Assembly: GCA_035719045.1 (NCBI GenBank)
Contig: DASTGO010000234.1
Location: forward strand, 1-5,924
Source: DASTGO01 sp035719045
Lineage (GTDB): Bacteria; Actinomycetota; Actinomycetes; Actinomycetales; Kineosporiaceae
Length of the DNA: 5,924 bases
Direction: 5' to 3'
Below are positions 1-5,346 of this stretch, one piece after another. Positions within the stretch are counted from its first letter, which is position 1. The number at the start of each line of letters is the position of its first letter. The notes under the pieces are model-generated. The model saw only the letters and a list, made by a program, of their open reading frames with translations, was not told the origin of the DNA and did not search any database. The position numbers and the translations under genes are program-made.

Positions 1-723
1 GAGGCCGCCCGGGCCACCGAGGAGGCCCGGGCGGCCGGCGCCGAGGCCGCGGAGGCATCACGCCTGGCCGCCTAGCAGGCCCGGGCCGCGGGCGAGGCTC
101 TGGACCAGGCCCGCCGGCTGACCCGCGAGGGGCGTGCCCTGGCGGACTCCCGGGCCAGACTGCTGCTGGACACCATCGTGGACGCGGCCTCCGGGCTGCG
201 CCGGGAACTCGCCCTGCCTCCGGCCACGGTCCGCCCGGCCGACCTGGCCGCACCGGCTGCCGCATCCGGTCCGGTGCCCAGGTTGCCGGCCCGGGCACAG
301 GCGCCGGACGATCCCGCGGTCCTGGAGGAGCTGCTGGGGCTGCCGCAGTCCCACCTCATCGTCGACGGATACAACGTGACCAAGACCGGCTACGCGGCGC
401 TGCCGCTGGCGGAACAGCGCCGGCGACTGCTCGACGCACTGGGCGTCCTGGCCGTGCGGACGGCGTCCGAGGTCACCTGCTGCTTCGACGGCGCCGAGGT
501 GGACGGGCGCGGTGCCTGGCGGGCGCGTGGGGTCCGGGTGGTGTTCTCCGAACCGGGCCGGACCGCGGACGAACTCGTCATCCGGCTGGTCCGCGCCGAG
601 CCGCCCGGCCGGCCGGTCATCGTGGTCTCCAGCGACGCGGAGGTGGTGGCGGGCAGCCGGGCGGCCGGAGCCCGCCCGGTGCCGTCCACGGCTCTGCTGC
701 GACTGCTCACCGGCCGGGGCTGA
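1..723 (+). pseudogene. NYN-domain ribonuclease gene, 5' end outside window, interrupted by in-frame TAG
   Basis: The frame is open from base 1 to the TGA at 721-723 except for a single TAG at 73-75. The 24 codons before the TAG encode Ala/Glu/Arg-rich sequence (EAARATEEARAAGAEAAEAS), and the codons after it continue in the same style (QARAAGEALDQARRL) with no frame change. Actinobacterial proteins of this family, as I recall them, are long (over 400 residues) with an Ala/Arg/Glu-rich coiled-coil middle and a C-terminal NYN domain, so both sides look like one gene. A one-base change (GAG or CAG to TAG) would explain the stop. It could be a recent nonsense mutation, a sequencing error, or a suppressed amber codon; the sequence alone cannot separate these. 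The preserved NYN domain and unchanged codon use argue that the lesion is recent or not real. Confidence 0.6.
178..723 (+). CDS. NYN (YacP-like) PIN-fold ribonuclease domain, residual ORF
   Basis: This is the part of the interrupted gene that could still be translated after the amber codon: 181 residues from GTG 178, the first ATG/GTG/TTG in frame after 73-75. No Shine-Dalgarno sequence precedes it, so the start is weak. Residues 1-50 are the linker after the coiled coil (AASGLRRELALPP). The NYN domain runs from about residue 58 to the end: LIVDGYNVTKTGY with Asp63, CCFDGAEV with Asp104, GRTADELVIRLV with Asp131/Glu132, and VIVVSSDAEV with Asp153. These acidic residues fit the metal site of the PIN/NYN nuclease fold, and the domain looks complete. 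YacP-like NYN proteins are predicted or shown to be endoribonucleases acting on structured RNA; the substrate here is unknown. A strong stem-loop follows the stop by 26 bases. Domain identity is secure; expression of this short form is not. Confidence 0.7.
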   Translation: MDAASGLRRELALPPATVRPADLAAPAAASGPVPRLPARAQAPDDPAVLEELLGLPQSHLIVDGYNVTKTGYAALPLAEQRRRLLDALGVLAVRTASEVTCCFDGAEVDGRGAWRARGVRVVFSEPGRTADELVIRLVRAEPPGRPVIVVSSDAEVVAGSRAAGARPVPSTALLRLLTGRG

Positions 724-811
724 CCCTCCCGGCAGCCGCCCTCCCGCCGGGCTGACCCTTCGGTCGGGTCGGCCGCTTCCGGCCGGGCTGGCTCTCCCGC
801 CGGGCCGGCCC
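717..811. repeat. Decayed GC-rich intergenic repeats
   Basis: GGGCTGACCCT occurs at 717-727 and again at 749-759 (period 32). CTCCCGCCGGGC occurs at 741-752 and 794-805. The stretch ends in the perfect palindrome GGGCCGGCCC (802-811). The first copy contains the stop codon of the NYN gene. The pattern looks like a partly eroded tandem duplication of the gene end and its downstream hairpin. No coding signal was seen here on either strand. Confidence 0.45.
750..774 (+). terminator. GC-rich stem-loop after the NYN gene
   Basis: GGCTGACCC (750-758) pairs with GGGTCGGCC (766-774) through nine base pairs, one of them G-U, around the 7-nt loop TTCGGTC. It lies just downstream of the NYN stop codon and before the small four-cysteine gene. 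There is no U tract, which is common for terminators in high-GC actinobacteria. A second, shorter stem (GGCCG 771-775 with CGGCC 780-784, loop CTTC) shares bases with it and could form instead. Confidence 0.4.
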
Positions 812-874
812 TCCGATCAGGGACTTCGGCCCGGGACTTGTCGGGGGGCGCCCCTAGCGTCGGGGTGTCGGCAG

Positions 875-898
875 CCGGCCGACCGGCCGACCGGCCGT
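875..898. repeat. Three-copy 8-mer tandem repeat CCGGCCGA
   Basis: CCGGCCGA is repeated at 875-882, 883-890 and 891-898; the last copy ends in T instead of A. It sits 25 bases before the start codon of the small four-cysteine gene, so it probably lies in that gene's 5' untranslated region or promoter. Each unit is self-complementary in its core (CGGCCG), so the copies could form alternative short hairpins. Copy number may vary by slippage. Confidence 0.7.
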
Positions 899-922
899 GA
901 GCTTGCGCCCTGAGGGGGACCG

Positions 923-1171
923 ATGTTCATCGACTGCGACGCCTGCACCGCCCGCGGGCCTGCCTGTGGGGACTGCGTCGTCACCGTTCTGCTGCGAGCA
1001 GCCCCGCAGGCCGTGCCCGGTGCCGGGGTCGACCTGGACCGTGCCGAGCAGGCCGCGATCGCCGTGCTCGCCGGATCCGGGCTGATCCCGCCGCTTCGGC
1101 TGGTGCCGTCCGCCACCGGGGCGTCCCGCCCGGACTGCGCGCCGGGGGGCCGGCGCCGCCAAGTGGGGTAG
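923..1171 (+). CDS. Small conserved four-cysteine (zinc-ribbon-like) protein
   Basis: An 82-residue protein. The ATG at 923 is preceded by GAGGGGG (912-918) with 4 bases between, a good ribosome binding site. The N-terminus holds two CxxC pairs, Cys5-Cys8 and Cys15-Cys18, in DCDACTARGPACGDC, followed by the hydrophobic strand VVTVLL. A short acidic helix (DLDRAEQAAIAVLAGSGLI) and a PPLRLVP motif follow. The spacing C-x2-C-x6-C-x2-C suggests a bound zinc ion, although an iron-sulfur site or disulfides are possible. I recall close relatives of this small protein in many actinobacteria, often beside NlpC/P60 genes, without a known function. The tail after about residue 65 is basic and probably disordered. 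There is no signal peptide or membrane segment, so it is likely cytoplasmic. A TAGCGT hexamer at 855-860 could be its -10 box, but no convincing -35 was found. It is separated from the hydrolase by 380 bases containing a separate promoter. Confidence 0.8.
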   Translation: MFIDCDACTARGPACGDCVVTVLLRAAPQAVPGAGVDLDRAEQAAIAVLAGSGLIPPLRLVPSATGASRPDCAPGGRRRQVG

Positions 1172-1177
1172 CCGCTG

Positions 1178-1190
1178 TCACTCTGAGTGA
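1178..1190. promoter_or_regulatory. Perfect 6-bp inverted repeat, operator candidate
   Basis: TCACTC-T-GAGTGA is a perfect palindrome with a one-base centre, 7 bases after the stop of the small gene and about 40 bases upstream of the -35 box of the hydrolase promoter. The next 35 bases, with GAATTC and ATTTTGTACATGT, form an AT-rich island unusual for this window. The position suits a regulator binding site. MtrA, which controls wall hydrolase genes in actinobacteria and favours GTCAC-containing sites, is one speculative candidate: GTCAC occurs at 1177-1181 and 1271-1275. Confidence 0.35.
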
Positions 1191-1229
1191 ATTCTGACCC
1201 CCCATTTTGTACATGTGGTGAAGTCGGGG

Positions 1230-1259
1230 TTGGACGGGCTCCTCCAATCGGACTAAGGT
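1230..1259 (+). promoter_or_regulatory. Sigma70/HrdB-type promoter of the NlpC/P60 gene
   Basis: A -35 box TTGGAC (1230-1235) and a -10 box TAAGGT (1254-1259) are separated by 18 bases. Both match the actinobacterial housekeeping consensus (TTGNNN, TANNNT) well and stand out in a GC-rich background. The predicted start of transcription is about 1265-1267, giving a leader of about 285 nt before the start codon at 1552. Confidence 0.65.
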
Positions 1260-1265
1260 CGGCGT

Positions 1266-1551
1266 CCGAGGTCACGGCTAGATCACGTGAGTTCCACCGC
1301 CCCGCGGGGCGTCGTGATCGGTTGACGGCCTCCCCGGCCCAGGTGCTCCGAAGCCCCTGGTCAGGGCAGCAGTGATCGTCCGGTCCGGCCGAGGGGGTCG
1401 TTCCGAGCCGGCGACGCTGCACTCGGAAGACCTGGAACCCCCGGGCGGGTCCGACGAATGGAGCGATGGCGCGGTGGCCCTGGCAAGCCGGAACGACCCC
1501 GAAGCTGACTCCTTGTCCTCGTCCGTGGTCTCCGTCGCAGGCGGAGCCCCG
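1266..1551 (+). ncRNA. Long structured 5' leader, possible diverged c-di-AMP (ydaO-type) riboswitch
   Basis: This is the untranslated leader between the promoter and the hydrolase start. Seen directly: a 7-bp stem GATCACG (1281-1287) / CGTGATC (1313-1319) enclosing the palindrome CGCCCCGCGGGGCG (1298-1311); a second GTGATC at 1372-1377 that could compete for the same 5' strand; and an arm GCAGC (1366-1370) / GCTGC (1416-1420) with CCGGC-type pairing inside. Near the 3' end, ACCCCGAAGCTGACTCC (1496-1512) resembles the conserved ACCCGACAGCUAACUCC of ydaO-type riboswitches. CGCAGGCGG (1536-1544) resembles their closing element and overlaps the ribosome binding site, but about 23 bases separate the two pieces where the class has almost none. 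Established knowledge: c-di-AMP riboswitches often precede wall hydrolase and rpf genes in actinobacteria. The leader is well supported; its class is only a guess from remembered consensus. Confidence 0.4.
1539..1546 (+). promoter_or_regulatory. Ribosome binding site that fixes the NlpC/P60 start
   Basis: AGGCGGAG lies 5 bases before ATG 1552, the codon that begins a textbook signal peptide. The only longer alternative, GTG 1372, would add 60 residues that lack signal-peptide character. In that stretch about 20% of codons end in A or T, against only one or two in forty in the gene itself. Confidence 0.7.
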
Positions 1552-2571
1552 ATGCCGCGTTCCCGCCTGAGGCGGTTGAGTCGTTCCTGGAGCTTCCGGC
1601 TCGGACTCGCGACCGTGGTCCTGATCCCGGTGGCCGCCGTCAGCGGGGCCGCCTTCGCGGCGCCGACGCCGACCATCACTCAGCTGAACGCGCAGTTGGA
1701 GGCCGCCCAGACGGAGGCGGAGGCCGCAGCCGAGAAGTTCAACGCGGTCAGGACCCAGCTGCAGAGCATCCAGGTCCGGGTGGACGCCGCCAAGACCCGC
1801 CAGGGCGCCCAGCAGAAACAGGTCGACGCGGCCCGGCACGCGCTCGGGGTGATCGCCGCCGAGCGGTACCGCGAGGGCGACCTGGCCGGGTTGAACCTGC
1901 TGCTCAGCAACAACCCCGATGCCCTGCTGGCGCAGAGCGGGCTGGTCTCCACCCTCGGCAACCGGGAGGCCGCCGCCATCCAGCGCCTGGTGGACGCCCA
2001 GCATGAGCTCGAGAAGGACGACGCGGACCTGTTCGCGCAGGCCGACCGCCTGCAGAAGGCCCAGGCCGAGCTCGGTGCCGCCAAGAACGCCGCGGACGCC
2101 AAGGCCGCGTCGATCAAGGCGCAGCGGAACAGCCTGTCCGCCACCCAGCGCAGGGCCGTGGACCAGTACGCCGCGAGCCGCGGCGGTGACCGGCCCGGGC
2201 TGACCTGCGCCCAGGCGAACATCCCCGCGGTGAGTGCCCGGGTCCAGGCGGTCATCGACTATGCCTGCTCGCAACTGGGCAAGCCCTACCAGTGGGGCGC
2301 CGACGGGCCCAGCACCTTCGACTGCAGCGGCCTGACCATGATGGCCTGGGCCCAGTCCGGGGTGAGCCTGCCGCACCTGGCCAGCGCGCAGTACTCCGAC
2401 GGGAAGCACATCCCGCTCTCCAGCGTCCAGCCGGGCGACCTGGTGTTCCGCGGCGGCCTCGGCCACGTGGGGCTGGCCATCGGCAACGGGCTGATGATCC
2501 ACGCCCCGCACACCGGTACGGTCGTGCAGATCTCCGCGATCAGCTCCGGGATGCTCGCGGCCCGGTACTGA
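1552..2571 (+). CDS. ripC: Secreted coiled-coil NlpC/P60 peptidoglycan hydrolase (RipC-like)
   Basis: A 339-residue secreted D,L-endopeptidase predicted to cut peptidoglycan stem peptides outside the membrane. Residues 1-36 are a signal peptide: basic start (MPRSRLRRLSRSW), hydrophobic core to about residue 33, and probable cleavage after AFA (residues 34-36). Residues 43-205 are Ala/Gln/Glu-rich helices with heptad character, typical of the regulatory coiled coil of RipC/PcsB-like hydrolases, which in relatives contacts FtsEX. The NlpC/P60 domain covers about 228-339, with catalytic Cys258 in FDCSGL, His305 in GHVGLAIG and third residue His317 in MIHAP. All three are present, so the enzyme should be active. 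It is somewhat shorter than M. tuberculosis RipC (385 residues as I recall). The gene is driven by its own promoter with a long leader. The exact paralogue is inferred from context with pimB' and the coiled-coil architecture; the enzyme class is secure. Confidence 0.88.
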   Translation: MPRSRLRRLSRSWSFRLGLATVVLIPVAAVSGAAFAAPTPTITQLNAQLEAAQTEAEAAAEKFNAVRTQLQSIQVRVDAAKTRQGAQQKQVDAARHALGVIAAERYREGDLAGLNLLLSNNPDALLAQSGLVSTLGNREAAAIQRLVDAQHELEKDDADLFAQADRLQKAQAELGAAKNAADAKAASIKAQRNSLSATQRRAVDQYAASRGGDRPGLTCAQANIPAVSARVQAVIDYACSQLGKPYQWGADGPSTFDCSGLTMMAWAQSGVSLPHLASAQYSDGKHIPLSSVQPGDLVFRGGLGHVGLAIGNGLMIHAPHTGTVVQISAISSGMLAARY

Positions 2572-2596
2572 GCCACGGCCCGGTACTGAGCCACGG
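2558..2596. repeat. 18-bp perfect tandem duplication across the stop codon
   Basis: CCCGGTACTGAGCCACGG occurs at 2561-2578 and again, directly adjoining, at 2579-2596; the period extends three bases upstream to 2558. The first copy contains the hydrolase stop TGA (2569-2571). Because the unit is 18 bases, the second copy carries TGA (2587-2589) in the same frame, so a readthrough product would gain only a short tail ending again in ARY. It looks like a recent slippage event. Confidence 0.9.
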
Positions 2597-2633
2597 TCCC
2601 GGCGGCGCGCCCTGCGTCTGTGTGTCCGTCGCG

Positions 2634-2668
2634 GGAGAACTCCCAGGTGCCGACCCTAGGCTGAGCCC
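2634..2668 (+). promoter_or_regulatory. Candidate promoter for a leaderless transcript
   Basis: TAGGCT at 2657-2662 fits the TANNNT -10 box and is followed after 6 bases by ATG 2669, so transcription would begin at or next to the A of the start codon. No ribosome binding site precedes the ATG. The -35 region (about 2634-2639, GGAGAA) is poor. It overlaps the inverted repeat GGGAG-AA-CTCCC (2633-2644), which might be an operator. Leaderless mRNAs with this geometry are common in actinobacteria. Confidence 0.5.
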
Positions 2669-4204
2669 ATGCGCGGCGGCGAGGACCTGGCACGGCCGGC
2701 CGGGCCGGGGATCCCTGAGAGGCCGCCCGGGGGTTCGGGGTCGTCCGGGGACGGTGTTCCGGTGGTCGAGACCGTCCCGCCCGGAGACCTGAGCCCCGCT
2801 GCGGATCTCCCGGGCCCGCTGAGTGACCGCACCGGTGGGCGGTCCCGTGGAGTCAGCCGGCTCGTCCGGGTCGTCCTGCTGCTGCTCGTCCTGTCCGTGC
2901 CGGCTGCCCCGCCGCTCTCCCGGGCACTGCTCGGCGGACACGGGCCGGCCGGCTCCCCGGACGGGTCCGCCCCGGCAGGGGGGAGCGCCGGCGGATCCGG
3001 GGAGCAGGACGCCGCACCCGCGCTCGGCCCCGGGGTCGCCGCCACGGCCGTTCCCGCCGTCCTGGCCCTGCTGCAGGACCGCGCGGCCGCCGTGACCCGC
3101 CGGGACCGGACTGCCTGGCTGGCCGTGATCGACCCGGCGGCCCGGTCCACCACCGCCGACCAGGATGCCGCCATCGGCCGGATCCTCGCCCTGCCCGTGA
3201 CCCGGTGGCGATACCGCCTGCTGGCCCTGGCCCTCGCCCCTGCCCGGCCGGCTGCCGGTGGGACGGCGCTCACGGCCCGGGTGCAGCTGATCTACCGGCT
3301 GGCCGGGGACACCCGGGACGTGCTGCGGGAGCGGGAGCTGACCCTCGTGGCGGGCCGGTCCGGTGCGCTGCTGGAGGCCGAGACGGCGGCGGCCACCGAC
3401 CGGGACCTGTGGGATCTCGGGCCGCTCACGGTGGTGCAGGGCAGCCGGGGGTCCGCCGTGGTGCTCGGCGGCGACCCCGAGGCGGCCCGCGCCCTGGCCG
3501 CTCTCGTGGCCGAGTCGGCGGCGGGCGTGGACGCCGTCTGGGGCACGTCCTGGCCGCGTTCGGTGGTGGTGGTCCTGCCCGCGGACCGCAGCGGGATGGC
3601 GGCCCTGCTCGGCGGGGCGGACCCGTCCGGGCTGGACCGGCTGGCCGCCGTCACCTCGGGGATGCTCGACCGCGGCAGCACCCGGTCGCACGCCCTCGCC
3701 GCCGCGGACCGGGTGGTGCTCAACCCGCAGTCCTGGCCGCAACTGACCCCCGTCGGGCGCCGCGTCGTGCTCACCCATGAGCTGACCCACGTCGCCACCC
3801 GGGCCACCACCGCGGCGACCCCGCCGCTGTGGCTGGACGAGGGGTTCGCCCAGTACGTCGGGTACCGGGACTCCGGTCTGCCTGCCGTGACCGTGGCCGC
3901 GGACGCCGTGGACCTGGTGCGCCGGACCGGACAGGTCCCGGACGCCCTTCCCACGGCGGACGCCTTCGATCCGGCCCGCGGCGGGTCGCAGGCCGCCTAC
4001 GCCCAGGCCTGGGTGGCCTGCGACCTCGTCGCCCGCCGGGCCGGGCCGTCCGGACTGGCCCGGCTGTACCGGGAGGCGGCCTCGGCGGACGGCGGTCAGG
4101 CGCAGGCGGACGTCGCGCTGCGCGAGGTCCTGGGAGAGGACCGGCAGACCTTCCTCGGACAGTGGCAGGCCGCGCTGCGGACGCTGGCCGGAGCGGGCGG
4201 CTGA
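2669..4204 (+). CDS. Membrane-anchored HExxH metallopeptidase-like protein (peptidase MA-like)
   Basis: 511 residues. Residues 1-60 are Pro/Gly-rich and probably disordered in the cytoplasm. A basic stretch (RSRGVSRLVR) leads into one hydrophobic segment at about 65-85, most likely a signal anchor. An Ala/Gly/Ser linker (90-115) follows. Residues 120-250 are an extracytoplasmic region with a possible NTF2-like or cystatin-like fold (VQLIYRLAGDTRDV, RELTLVAG); this is inference. The C-terminal part, about 265-510, has a zinc site: HELTH (His370, Glu371, His374), then after 16 residues Glu391 in WLDEGFAQYVGY, the gluzincin pattern of M1-type and peptidase MA-like domains. AYAQAWVACDLVARR and the helices after it fit the end of that domain. 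All metal ligands and the catalytic Glu are present, so activity is plausible; the substrate is unknown. ATG 2669 is chosen for the leaderless -10 box just before it. The stop overlaps the pimB' start (ATGA), implying co-expression. Confidence 0.8.
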   Translation: MRGGEDLARPAGPGIPERPPGGSGSSGDGVPVVETVPPGDLSPAADLPGPLSDRTGGRSRGVSRLVRVVLLLLVLSVPAAPPLSRALLGGHGPAGSPDGSAPAGGSAGGSGEQDAAPALGPGVAATAVPAVLALLQDRAAAVTRRDRTAWLAVIDPAARSTTADQDAAIGRILALPVTRWRYRLLALALAPARPAAGGTALTARVQLIYRLAGDTRDVLRERELTLVAGRSGALLEAETAAATDRDLWDLGPLTVVQGSRGSAVVLGGDPEAARALAALVAESAAGVDAVWGTSWPRSVVVVLPADRSGMAALLGGADPSGLDRLAAVTSGMLDRGSTRSHALAAADRVVLNPQSWPQLTPVGRRVVLTHELTHVATRATTAATPPLWLDEGFAQYVGYRDSGLPAVTVAADAVDLVRRTGQVPDALPTADAFDPARGGSQAAYAQAWVACDLVARRAGPSGLARLYREAASADGGQAQADVALREVLGEDRQTFLGQWQAALRTLAGAGG

Positions 4205-5346
4205 TGATGGGCCGGGTCCTCGTCGTCACCAACGACTTCCCACCGCGCACCGGGGGGATCGAGTCGTTCGTGCTCGCCATGGCGCAGCGGATACCGCCCG
4301 ACCAGGTGGTCGTGCACACCGCCCGCCAGCCCGGTGACCGCGAGTTCGACCGGCGGCTGCCGTTCCCGGTGGTCCGGGACCGGATGCCGTTGCTGGTCCC
4401 CACGCCGCAGGTGGCCCGCCGGGCCGCGCTGATCGCCCGCAGCGAGGGGTGCGACCGGGCCTGGTTCGGGGCGGCCGCACCGCTGGGACTGATGGCCCCG
4501 GTGCTGCGCCGGGCCGGGGTGGAACGCACGGTGGCCACCACACACGGCCACGAGGTGTGGTGGTCCTCGGTGCCGCCGACCCGACCGCTGCTGCGCCGGA
4601 TCGGGGAGGTCAACGACGTCGTGACCTATCTCGGGGAGTTCTGCCGCAGCCGGATCGCCGCGGCGCTCACGGCCCAGGCCCGGTCCCGGATGGTGCGGCT
4701 GACCCCGGGGGTGGACGACGAGATGTTCCGGCCGGAGGCCGGGCGGGCGGAGGTCCGGGCCCGGCACGGTCTGGGCGGGCGTCCGGTGGTGGTGTGCGTG
4801 TCCCGGATGGTCGCCCGCAAGGGGCAGGACACGCTGGTCCGGGCGCTGCCCCTGATCCGCCGCCGGGTTCCCGGGGCCGCGTTGCTGCTGGTCGGTGACG
4901 GCCCGCACCGTCCGCAGGTGGAGCGCCTGGCCGCCGGTCTCGGGCTGCGTGACGACGTGGTGTTCGCCGGCCGCCTGCCGTGGACGGCGACCCCCGCCTA
5001 CTACGCCGCCGGGGACGTGTTCTGCATGCCCACCCGGACCCGGCGCGGTGGTCTGGAACCGGAGGCGCTCGGGATCTGCTACCTGGAAGCGGCTGCCACC
5101 GGTCTGCCCGTCGTGGCCGGAGACTCCGGTGGCGCCCCTGACGCGGTGCTGGACGGTGAGAACGGTTACGTCGTGGCGGGCCGGGACGTGGAGGCCGTCG
5201 CCGACCGGTGCAGCAGCCTGCTGGAGGATCCCGGACTGGCCCGCAAGTTCGGGACCCGGGGGCGGGAGTGGGTGGCGGCGGCCTGGCGGTGGGACGATCT
5301 GGCCGTCCGGCTGCAGCGGCTGCTGGCCGGTCAGCCGGTCGCCTGA
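4204..5346 (+). CDS. pimB: GT4 phosphatidylinositol mannosyltransferase, PimB' type
   Basis: A 380-residue GT-B glycosyltransferase of family GT4, close to the size of known PimB' enzymes (about 380-385). PimB' transfers mannose from GDP-mannose to phosphatidylinositol monomannoside, making the dimannoside, on the cytoplasmic face of the membrane. N-terminal domain: NDFPPRTGGIESF with the Gly17-Gly18-Ile19 loop, and THGHEVWW with His114 and His116. C-terminal domain: SRMVARKGQD with Arg201 and Lys206 (nucleotide-sugar phosphate contacts), LLLVGDGPHRPQVE, and the EX7E pair Glu287/Glu295 in EALGICYLE followed by GDSGGAPDAV. Every expected catalytic feature is present. ATG 4204 overlaps the upstream stop as ATGA, with GGAG at 4190-4193 as ribosome binding site; ATG 4207 is the alternative. 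A longer open frame back to 3829 lies inside the peptidase gene and is not used. Other GT4 mannosyltransferases (MgtA-like) are possible, but the gene order favours PimB'. Confidence 0.82.
   Translation: MMGRVLVVTNDFPPRTGGIESFVLAMAQRIPPDQVVVHTARQPGDREFDRRLPFPVVRDRMPLLVPTPQVARRAALIARSEGCDRAWFGAAAPLGLMAPVLRRAGVERTVATTHGHEVWWSSVPPTRPLLRRIGEVNDVVTYLGEFCRSRIAAALTAQARSRMVRLTPGVDDEMFRPEAGRAEVRARHGLGGRPVVVCVSRMVARKGQDTLVRALPLIRRRVPGAALLLVGDGPHRPQVERLAAGLGLRDDVVFAGRLPWTATPAYYAAGDVFCMPTRTRRGGLEPEALGICYLEAAATGLPVVAGDSGGAPDAVLDGENGYVVAGRDVEAVADRCSSLLEDPGLARKFGTRGREWVAAAWRWDDLAVRLQRLLAGQPVA

Noticed and set aside
1372..1551. GTG 1372 as start of the NlpC/P60 protein
   Set aside because: It would bury the signal peptide 60 residues inside the protein; the added codons have weaker GC-ending bias, and ATG 1552 has a good ribosome binding site.
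817..2511. Long minus-strand open frame (564 codons) opposite the small gene and the hydrolase
   Set aside because: It runs antisense to genes with clear domains, crosses an intergenic promoter region, and has the Gly/Arg/Pro/His-rich composition of a GC-rich shadow frame with no recognisable domain.
3829..4203. Extended pimB' start at 3829
   Set aside because: The extension lies in another frame of the peptidase gene, would make the protein about 125 residues too long for the family, and has no GT4 sequence.
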